NCBI GenBank assembly: GCA_964612185.1
Contig: CAZTCR010000058.1
Location: 1-12,524 of the forward strand
From: UBA1447 sp964612185
GTDB taxonomy: Bacteria; Bacillota; Clostridia; Oscillospirales; Acutalibacteraceae
Length of the DNA stretch: 12,524 bases
Reading direction: 5' to 3'
Position 1 is the stretch's first letter. Each line of letters opens with the position of its first letter. Position numbers and translations under genes: made by a program. The notes under the pieces were generated by a model. It had not been told where the DNA came from, did not search any database, and saw only the letters and a list, made by a program, of their open reading frames with translations. Positions 1 through 4,520 of the stretch are shown one piece after another.

Positions 1-1
1 T

Positions 2-223
2 GAAGCTTTTCTACGATTTCGTGACCTATTTCTTCATTTTAACTTTACAGAGCCTAAATTAAAATGTATGCGTTTGAGATATTTTATCACAGAATTTCTA
101 CACATACAATATCATTATTTCTTGAATCCATTATTTTCGAGAGTAAAATCCGGCAATCTAACTTTTTTAACATCTACGATACCTCCTACACCAACCGAAG
201 TCATATATCCCACGCTGTTCTAA
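2..223 (+). other. Open frame running in from the left edge, in the gene-poor AT-rich stretch 1-265
   Basis: Reading in the frame that begins at base 2, there is no stop until TAA at 221-223, giving 73 sense codons with no start visible inside the window except an internal ATG at 68. The inferred residues are rich in Phe, Leu, His and Tyr, and end in TPTEVIYPTLF. I recognise no family. The stretch is clearly more AT-rich than the genes to its right. On the opposite strand, a perfect AGGAGGT (complement of 181-187) sits seven bases before an ATG (complement of 171-173) that opens a 28-codon frame ending at 87. Either could be the tail of a real gene, a decayed gene, or chance in AT-rich DNA. 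Nothing else is seen in 1-265. Confidence 0.15.
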
Positions 224-265
224 GTTTCTATTAAGGAACTAATGTCGATTTCTGAAAAAATCCCC

Positions 266-297
266 TTGCAATTCTAAAAAGTTTATGCTAATATAAT
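266..297 (+). promoter_or_regulatory. Promoter of rpsT
   Basis: TTGCAA at 266-271 is a plausible -35 box. A TGC followed by TAATAT (289-294) gives an extended -10 box with a 17-bp spacer. An overlapping perfect TATAAT at 292-297 would need a 20-bp spacer, so it could only be used without this -35. Either choice starts the transcript about 20 bases before the S20 start codon, leaving little more than the ribosome binding site AAGGAGGT (311-318) as leader. Confidence 0.6.
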
Positions 298-324
298 CAC
301 CTGTGCAACAAAGGAGGTGTCAAC

Positions 325-582
325 ATGCCGAACATTAAATCAGCAAAGAAACGCGTACTCATTAACAAGAGCAAAGCTCTGCGCAACAAATCACAAAATA
401 CCGCACTTAAAACTGCTATTAAAAAGGCTCATGCAGCCGCAACCGCCAACGCAGCGGACAAAGACGCAGTTGTTAAGGCAGCCATAAAGAAGGTTGACCA
501 GGCGGCCGCCAAGGGTCTTATCCACAAGAACAACGCCGCCCGCAAAAAGTCAGCACTTGCAAAGCTTGTTAAAGAGGCGTAA
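325..582 (+). CDS. rpsT: 30S ribosomal protein S20
   Basis: This is the small, very basic ribosomal protein S20, which binds 16S rRNA early in assembly of the 30S subunit. The 85-residue length is normal for the family. The N-terminus MPNIKSAKKRVLINKSKALRN is the typical S20 opening, with its run of Lys/Arg and the KSAKKR motif. The rest is the expected Ala/Lys-rich set of helices, with KGLIHKNNAARKKSAL near the C-terminus matching the family's conserved end. The ATG has a perfect AAGGAGGT six bases upstream and a promoter about 30 bases before it, so the start is secure. It appears to be a single-gene unit. The next gene has its own promoter and an imperfect hairpin lies between them. Identification is by family resemblance. 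Confidence 0.97.
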   Translation: MPNIKSAKKRVLINKSKALRNKSQNTALKTAIKKAHAAATANAADKDAVVKAAIKKVDQAAAKGLIHKNNAARKKSALAKLVKEA

Positions 583-615
583 GGCAGCTTTTACCGGCCA
601 AATTTCCGTCATCAG

Positions 616-651
616 GCGGCTTGCAGTTTATTCTGCAGGCCGCTCAAATTT
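616..651 (+). terminator. Hairpin after rpsT, probable weak terminator
   Basis: GCGGCTTGCAG (616-626) and CTGCAGGCCGC (633-643) form an 11-bp stem with one G-U pair and a six-base loop. The tail is TCAAATTTA rather than a clean T-run, so termination may be incomplete. The stem is strong and well placed, about 35 bases after the S20 stop codon. Confidence 0.5.
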
Positions 652-672
652 ATGGCAAAAAGCAAATTAATG

Positions 673-701
673 TTGACTTTTACGCCGCCGGCGTTTATAA
701 T
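673..701 (+). promoter_or_regulatory. Near-consensus sigma-A promoter of the small membrane protein gene
   Basis: TTGACT (673-678), a 17-bp spacer and a perfect TATAAT (696-701) make this one of the best promoters in the window. The spacer contains the perfect 8-bp palindrome CGCCGGCG (686-693), part of a longer repeat ACGCC-gcc-GGCGT, where a repressor or activator could bind. The predicted leader then carries a 6-bp hairpin, GCAACC (716-721) with GGTTGC (727-732), before the ribosome binding site at 745-749. Confidence 0.75.
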
Positions 702-757
702 TTTGTCTTGTAAGGGCAACCTTTGGGGTTGCAATATTTAATACGGAGGTGTCATTG

Positions 758-946
758 ATGAGTACTTTTAAAAAGATTCTCAAGATTATTGGTATTGTTA
801 TGGCGGTCGCCGGTGCGATTGCGGGTATTTATTTTGCCGTGACAAAGATTATGGAAAAAAAGAAGAGCTGCGACGGTGAGGAAAACTATGTTTCCTGCTC
901 CTGTTTTGATGACGAACAGCCGGCAGTGGTTGAAGCGGCGGAATAA
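758..946 (+). CDS. Small single-pass membrane protein with Cys/acidic tail
   Basis: This 62-residue protein has no function I can name. Residues 1-7 (MSTFKKI) are short and basic. About residues 8-30 form one hydrophobic Gly/Ala/Val/Ile-rich membrane segment, followed by a stop-transfer cluster MEKKK. The last 27 residues are hydrophilic and acidic, with three Cys (CDG, then SCSC) and the ending EQPAVVEAAE. The positive-inside rule does not orient it clearly, because both flanks are basic. The ATG at 758 is preferred over an in-frame GTG at 749 because GGAGG (745-749) is correctly spaced only from the ATG and overlaps the GTG. The gene is monocistronic, with its own promoter and a terminator 20 bases after the stop. 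I believe similar Cys-tailed miniproteins occur in Clostridia, but I cannot confirm it here. Confidence 0.8.
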   Translation: MSTFKKILKIIGIVMAVAGAIAGIYFAVTKIMEKKKSCDGEENYVSCSCFDDEQPAVVEAAE

Positions 947-965
947 TTCAGGCTGAATAGCAAAT

Positions 966-1000
966 AAACACACGGCGGAGCAATCTGGCGTGTGTTTTGT
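966..1000. terminator. Bidirectional terminator between converging genes
   Basis: AAACACACG (966-974) and CGTGTGTTT (989-997) form a perfect 9-bp stem with a 14-base loop, followed on the plus strand by TTTTGTT. Because the stem starts with A residues, the minus-strand transcript also ends in TTTATTTG. It can therefore stop both the small membrane protein transcript and readthrough from nagA. Confidence 0.75.
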
Positions 1001-1018
1001 TATATACATCGATGTGAC

Positions 1019-1060
1019 AACCGTTTTTCGGCTGAATTTTATTAGCTAAAAACGGTTTTG
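1019..1060. terminator. Hairpin overlapping the nagA stop codon
   Basis: AACCGTTTTT (1019-1028) and AAAAACGGTT (1048-1057) form a perfect 10-bp stem with a 19-base loop. The loop holds the nagA stop codon (1042-1044) and one stem arm lies within the last nagA codons. On the minus strand the following bases (GTCACATC) are not T-rich, so it is a poor intrinsic terminator for nagA by itself. It probably works with the better hairpin just beyond, and may protect the 3' end of the mRNA. Confidence 0.45.
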
Positions 1061-2163
1061 CCTTTTACGATGACTCTTTTGATTCTCAGGTAGTCATCAA
1101 CAACTAAAATATCCGCCAGCTTCCCCGCTTCCAGGCTGCCGGTGATGCCATCCACGCCGATAACCCTCGCCGGGTTGATGGTGCAGGATTTTAGCGCCTG
1201 CTTGAAGGGGATATTGAAGCTCAGCAGGTTCAGAAACTCCCGGTGCATGTTGGTGGTGCTGCCGGCAAAGTTGCCGTTTGCCAGGGTAGCCTTCCCGTTT
1301 GTAACAAATACCGGTTGACCGCCGAGTTCAAACTCGCCGTCCCCGCAGCCCGCGGCACGCATGGCGTCGCTGACCACCACGCTCCTGTTTTCCCCCAAGA
1401 GTTTAAATGCCATGCGCAGAATAGGCGGATGGGCGTGCAGACCGTCGCAGATGAGTTCCGCCGTGGATGTTTTGTTGTCAAACGCCGCGACAACCGCGCC
1501 GGGCGCCCGGTGCCAAATGGGTGGCATGGCGCTGAACAGGTGTGTGGCGTGGGAAAATCCGTTTTGATACCCCGCCTCTGCTGTTTCAAAATCCGCATCC
1601 GTGTGCGCCTGCGATACGGTGCATGTTTTGGAAGCCTCCCGCGCGAAAGCAAATGCGCCTTCAACCTCAGGCGCCAAATCGACCAAACAGATTTTACACA
1701 TTGATTTTAGATTGTTAAATTCCTCAATGTCCGGCAGACGGATATAATCGGCCGGCTGGGCGCCTTTTTGCGAAAGGGCGATAAACGGCCCTTCCATATT
1801 GACCCCGTGGATATACGCGCCGGCTTCCTTACCCAAAAATGCCGCCGTTGCTTTGAATTGGTCAACAAGCTGTTCTTTGGGCAGCGTCATGGTCGCCGGG
1901 CAAAAAGAGGTGACGCCGTGGCCGGCGAGAAAGCGGGAAATTTTTTGCAGGGATTCCGCCTTCGCGTCCGCCATGTCCGCGCCGTCACAACCGTGGATAT
2001 GAATATCAATAAAACCGGGGAAGATAATGCATCCGGTGAGGTCTACCGCATCTTCCCCGCTGAGATGCTCGCCTATTTTCGCGATTTTTTCACCGTCCAG
2101 CAGGATATCCGCTTGCTGCGGTTCAAAATCGCCGTTGTAAATGGTTGCGTTTTTCAGAAGCAT
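1042..2163 (-). CDS. nagA: N-acetylglucosamine-6-phosphate deacetylase
   Basis: NagA removes the acetyl group from GlcNAc-6-phosphate in the cytoplasm, giving glucosamine 6-phosphate and acetate for glycolysis or cell-wall recycling. The 373-residue protein has the amidohydrolase landmarks. These are the HxH metal motif at H55/H57 (PGFIDIHIHG), the metal ligand Glu124 in NMEGPF, His187 in QAHTD, His208 in ATHLFSAM, substrate His243 in CDGLHAH and catalytic Asp266 in VVVSDAM. The C-terminal part (AGKLADILVVDD) closes the small beta domain typical of the superfamily. The ATG at 2161-2163 matches the family N-terminus MLLKNATIYNGDF and follows a modest AAAGGGAA. A longer reading from a TTG at 2217 would begin inside the proS terminator and is rejected. 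No nagB is visible. The gene lies 78 bases behind proS, past a strong terminator. Confidence 0.95.
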   Translation of the reverse strand: MLLKNATIYNGDFEPQQADILLDGEKIAKIGEHLSGEDAVDLTGCIIFPGFIDIHIHGCDGADMADAKAESLQKISRFLAGHGVTSFCPATMTLPKEQLVDQFKATAAFLGKEAGAYIHGVNMEGPFIALSQKGAQPADYIRLPDIEEFNNLKSMCKICLVDLAPEVEGAFAFAREASKTCTVSQAHTDADFETAEAGYQNGFSHATHLFSAMPPIWHRAPGAVVAAFDNKTSTAELICDGLHAHPPILRMAFKLLGENRSVVVSDAMRAAGCGDGEFELGGQPVFVTNGKATLANGNFAGSTTNMHREFLNLLSFNIPFKQALKSCTINPARVIGVDGITGSLEAGKLADILVVDDYLRIKRVIVKGKTVFS

Positions 2164-2199
2164 AACTATTTCCCTTTCGCCGTCACCGTTGGCGCACAT

Positions 2200-2231
2200 A
2201 AAAAATCGCCCGAGCAAAACGCATCGGGCGA
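2200..2231 (-). terminator. Intrinsic terminator of the acpP-proS unit
   Basis: On the minus strand TCGCCCGA and TCGGGCGA (plus 2224-2231 and 2206-2213) form a perfect 8-bp GC-rich stem with a ten-base loop, followed directly by ATTTTTTA. It lies about ten bases after the proS stop codon. This is the clearest intrinsic terminator in the left half of the window. Confidence 0.85.
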
Positions 2232-2241
2232 GTCTGATTTC

Positions 2242-3678
2242 TTAATAGGCTTTGCCCCAAAAAAGCATTTGATTGGCTGCTTTGCCGCAGCATACGCAGT
2301 TGTCGCTGATTTTTTCCTGCTGTTCGGGGATACAGCGCGAGGTGACGCCTGCCTCATTCTTGAGTTTTTCCTCGCACTCCGTGCTGCCGCACCACATCGC
2401 CTTAATAAAGCCGGGCCGGTCCGCGGCATTCGCCTTCATTTGATCAAAAGTGGTAACGGAATAAGTCATTTCTTCACGGCGCGCCAGGGCTTTTTGGTAC
2501 AACCCATCATGCACGGCGGCGAGCAGTTCGGGGATTTTTGTCTCAAGCTCGTCAAGTGAAACAAAGGATTTTTCCCTGTTGTCCCTGCGGACAAGCACAC
2601 ACTGGTTATTGGCGATATCCTTGGGACCGATTTCCAAGCGGAGGGGCACGCCTTTCATTTCATATTCCGCAAACTTCCAGCCGGCGGAATTGTCGGTATC
2701 ATCGAGCTTTACACGGCATATTTTCGCGAGCGATGCTGTGAGTTCCCGAGCTTTTTCGAGCACACCCTCTTTGTGCATCGCAATCGGCAATACAACAACT
2801 TGAACAGGCGCCACCACCGGCGGCATGACCAGGCCGTTGTTGTCCCCATGGGTCATGATAACCGCGCCGATAATGCGGCTGGACATACCCCAGGATGTTT
2901 GGTGCGGATACTGCAGGGTGTTGTCCCTGCCGGTGAACTGAATATTAAACGCCTTGCTGAACCCGTTGCCAAAGTAGTGGGAAGTGCCGCTTTGCAGCGC
3001 CTTGCCGTCATGCATCATGGCTTCAATGGTATAGGTGGATTCCGCGCCGGCGAATTTTTCTTTGTCGGTCTTTTTACCCTTGATTACGGGGATGGCCAGG
3101 CAATTTTCCGCAAAATCGGCGTATACATTGAGCATACGCTCGGTTTCGTCAATGGCTTCCCCTGCCGTTTCATGCATGGTGTGCCCTTCCTGCCAGAAGA
3201 ATTCCATTGTCCGCAGGAACGGCCGGGTGGTTTTTTCCCACCGCACGACGGAGCACCATTGATTGTAAAGCTTTGGCAGATCCCTGTAGGATTGAATAAT
3301 TTCGCTGTAATGGTCACAAAACAAGGTTTCGGAAGTCGGGCGGATGCACAAGCGCTCCTGCAGTTCCTCGGTGCCGCCGTGGGTAACCCAGGCAACCTCC
3401 GGGGCAAACCCGGCGACATGATCCTTCTCTTTTTGCAGCAGGCTTTCCGGAATAAACAGCGGCATCATCACATTTTCATGCCCCGTTGCTTTAAACCGGT
3501 TGTCCAACTCATGGCGGATGTTTTCCCAAAGGGCTGTGCCGTAAGGCCGGATAACCATGCAACCGCGCACACCGGAATAAGAAGCGAGCTCTGCCTTTTT
3601 TACAACATCTGTATACCATTTAGCGAAATCCTCCTCCATGGAGGTAATATCTTCCACCATTTTCTTTTGTTCTGCCAA
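2242..3678 (-). CDS. proS: Prolyl-tRNA synthetase, archaeal/eukaryotic type
   Basis: ProS charges tRNA(Pro) with proline in the cytoplasm. At 478 residues, with no editing (INS) insertion between motifs 2 and 3, it is the short archaeal/eukaryotic-type form found in many Clostridia rather than the roughly 570-residue bacterial form. Class II landmarks are motif 2 at about residues 146-165 (RWEKTTRPFLRTMEFFWQEG) and motif 3 around HQTSWGMSSR (259-268). The anticodon-binding domain is near 290-390. The C-terminal zinc-type domain has C430, C435, C461 and C463/C464, and the chain ends in a Tyr as usual for this type. The start is TTG, supported by AGAGGA nine bases upstream and by a good match of MAEQKKMVEDITSMEEDF to the family N-terminus. 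No in-frame ATG or GTG lies close upstream. It follows acpP by 29 bases, so the two are probably co-transcribed. Confidence 0.96.
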   Translation of the reverse strand: MAEQKKMVEDITSMEEDFAKWYTDVVKKAELASYSGVRGCMVIRPYGTALWENIRHELDNRFKATGHENVMMPLFIPESLLQKEKDHVAGFAPEVAWVTHGGTEELQERLCIRPTSETLFCDHYSEIIQSYRDLPKLYNQWCSVVRWEKTTRPFLRTMEFFWQEGHTMHETAGEAIDETERMLNVYADFAENCLAIPVIKGKKTDKEKFAGAESTYTIEAMMHDGKALQSGTSHYFGNGFSKAFNIQFTGRDNTLQYPHQTSWGMSSRIIGAVIMTHGDNNGLVMPPVVAPVQVVVLPIAMHKEGVLEKARELTASLAKICRVKLDDTDNSAGWKFAEYEMKGVPLRLEIGPKDIANNQCVLVRRDNREKSFVSLDELETKIPELLAAVHDGLYQKALARREEMTYSVTTFDQMKANAADRPGFIKAMWCGSTECEEKLKNEAGVTSRCIPEQQEKISDNCVCCGKAANQMLFWGKAY

Positions 3679-3707
3679 GTGCCAACATCCTCTCGCGTTT
3701 TGTGTGG

Positions 3708-3935
3708 TTAATTCTCTTCAATCAGTTTCACGATGTCCCCCACCGTTTTGATGTTTTCGAGTTCCTCGTCCGGAACCTCCATGTCAAACGCGTCTTCGAT
3801 GCTCATGGCCAAATCGACGATGTCCAGACTGTCCGCCTGAAAATCCTCCAAAATAGCTGATTCCATGGTCACCTTGCTTGGGTCCACGCTGAATTGATCG
3901 CAAATAATTTTTTGAATTTTTTCGAAAACTACCAT
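3708..3935 (-). CDS. acpP: Acyl carrier protein
   Basis: This small acidic carrier holds growing acyl chains on a phosphopantetheine arm during type II fatty acid synthesis. The 75-residue length is standard. Ser36 in ADSLDIVDL is the attachment site, and helix II (DIVDLAMSIEDAFDMEVPDEE) matches the family. AGGAG stands about nine bases before the ATG. No fab genes are visible next to it. Its partner here is proS, 29 bases downstream with no terminator between them. A strong promoter about 120 bases upstream leaves a leader with a possible hairpin. A carrier for another pathway, such as a secondary metabolite or lipoteichoic acid D-alanylation, cannot be fully excluded. The DSLDIVDL core and the housekeeping neighbour favour the fatty acid role. 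Confidence 0.93.
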   Translation of the reverse strand: MVVFEKIQKIICDQFSVDPSKVTMESAILEDFQADSLDIVDLAMSIEDAFDMEVPDEELENIKTVGDIVKLIEEN

Positions 3936-4008
3936 TATTATTTTCTCCTCTGCTTTTCAACTGTATTTTACATCTGTCATGTTACAAATTTACCGGAACA
4001 AACGATTT

Positions 4009-4032
4009 GCCGCTGACTAATTTAGCCGCAGC
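4009..4032 (-). other. Predicted hairpin in the acpP leader
   Basis: On the minus strand GCTGCGGCTAA folds onto TTAGTCAGCGGC, giving about ten base pairs including two G-U pairs, with one bulged A. It sits in the middle of the predicted leader of roughly 115 bases between the promoter and the acpP start codon. There is no U-tract, so it is not a terminator. It could be a stability element or of no importance. Confidence 0.35.
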
Positions 4033-4057
4033 GCCATCGTACCTGCTGACATAAAAG

Positions 4058-4086
4058 ATATTATGCAAATTCATGTGTTTTGTCAA
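4058..4086 (-). promoter_or_regulatory. Promoter reading into acpP-proS
   Basis: On the minus strand a perfect TTGACA (plus 4081-4086) is followed by a 17-bp spacer and TAATAT (plus 4058-4063). CATAAT two bases earlier is an alternative -10 with a 15-bp spacer. No other credible promoter lies between it and acpP. Transcription would start near 4051, giving a leader of about 115 bases. Confidence 0.65.
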
Positions 4087-4178
4087 GTCATTCGGCAAAA
4101 AAGCGCCGTTCTGCGTTTTTGCAGGCGGTCGTTCCCCGGCTTTCATTTTGGCATGTATAAAAATTTTAATAACCCGGG

Positions 4179-4208
4179 TGCCCGGATACCAAGTGCATAT
4201 TCCGGGCA
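4179..4208. repeat. Inverted repeat, extragenic hairpin
   Basis: TGCCCGGA (4179-4186) and TCCGGGCA (4201-4208) are perfect 8-bp arms around a 14-base loop, and the self-complementary CCCGGG (4173-4178) abuts the left arm. On the plus strand the tail is AATTTATTA, only weakly terminator-like. No gene end lies nearby on the plus strand that would need it. Confidence 0.5.
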
Positions 4209-4271
4209 ATTTATTAGGGCTGTTAATCGTTTTTTAGGGTTAAATCAGCGTAAAGCTTTTTCCCTTGCGGG

Positions 4272-4304
4272 TGTGGAAAACTCTGTGGAAATTGTGCAAA
4301 ACTC
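4272..4304. repeat. Direct repeat of DnaA-box-like 9-mers with 21-bp period
   Basis: TGTGGAAAACTC (4272-4283) is repeated as TGTGCAAAACTC (4293-4304) with one mismatch and a start-to-start spacing of 21 bp, two helical turns. A third related 9-mer, TGTGGAAAT (4284-4292), lies between them. Read on the minus strand, the best is TTTTCCACA, one base from the DnaA box TTATCCACA. They are followed on the plus strand by an AT-rich stretch (4309-4335). This could be a binding site for DnaA or another regulator. No dnaA or dnaN is in the window, so an origin is not claimed. Confidence 0.4.
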
Positions 4305-4389
4305 GGTGTTTTTTATTACTTATAAGATAAAATGGTAAAGAAACGCGCTTTACAAGGCATTTTTGATGTGTATTTAGCAGTATTTTCAA

Positions 4390-4427
4390 TTTGCATATAC
4401 AGCCCGCATATGCAAACCCGGTTTGCA
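4390..4427. repeat. Two overlapping, mutually exclusive inverted repeats
   Basis: TTTGCATAT (4390-4398) pairs perfectly with ATATGCAAA (4408-4416). The right arm also pairs, as TGCAAACC (4411-4418), with GGTTTGCA (4420-4427). The middle segment can therefore join only one partner at a time, and TTTGCA/TGCAAA occurs three times in alternating orientation. The second repeat has a one-base centre, so it suits a protein-binding palindrome better than an RNA loop. It lies beyond the DUF4838 terminator and upstream of the acpP promoter, in the gene-free stretch 3936-4520. The longest frames there are under 100 codons, are not preceded by good ribosome binding sites and resemble nothing known. Confidence 0.55.
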
Positions 4428-4471
4428 GGAAACACTGCATTTTCAACTTCTCGTCACCCGGTCACCGCCAA

Positions 4472-4505
4472 AGAAAAGCGCCCCCGGCTTTTACACCAAG
4501 GGCGC
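4472..4505 (-). terminator. Terminator after the DUF4838 gene
   Basis: On the minus strand GCGCCC (plus 4500-4505) and GGGCGC (plus 4478-4483) form a 6-bp GC stem, followed by TTTTCTTT. It begins about 15 bases after the stop codon of the DUF4838 gene. The loop is about 16 bases, longer than usual, but GC pairs and the U-rich tail are in place. Confidence 0.7.
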
Positions 4506-4520
4506 GTACCGGGTTAAATC

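Noticed and set aside
38..50. CTGTAAAGTTAAA occurs on the minus strand here and on the plus strand at 12475-12487, like terminal inverted repeats of a 12-kb element.
   Set aside because: The right copy lies inside the probable coding frame that couples to the sialidase-fold gene, the match is only 13 bases, and there is no transposase or flanking duplication.
752..1009. An 85-codon minus-strand frame opposite the small membrane protein.
   Set aside because: The plus-strand gene has a near-perfect promoter, ribosome binding site and terminator. The minus frame overlaps that terminator and has none of these.
1768..2559. A 263-codon open frame on the plus strand.
   Set aside because: It runs antisense through nagA, the terminator and proS, and has no ribosome binding site.
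2773..3711. A 312-codon open frame on the plus strand.
   Set aside because: It is antisense to proS, whose motifs and codon pattern are unmistakable. The plus-strand product resembles nothing.
4272..4335. A chromosomal origin (oriC).
   Set aside because: Only three imperfect DnaA-like boxes and no dnaA, dnaN, rpmH or gyr genes. Kept as a repeat and a finding only.
4063..4338. A 91-codon plus-strand frame in the gene-free gap, and two smaller minus-strand frames (3982-4209, 4240-4446).
   Set aside because: None has a good ribosome binding site. Their residues are low-complexity and unlike any family, and they cover the acpP promoter and several inverted repeats.
3936..4520. A riboswitch or small RNA gene in the repeat-rich gap.
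   Set aside because: Hairpins are present, but no known riboswitch core or conserved RNA family signature was recognised.
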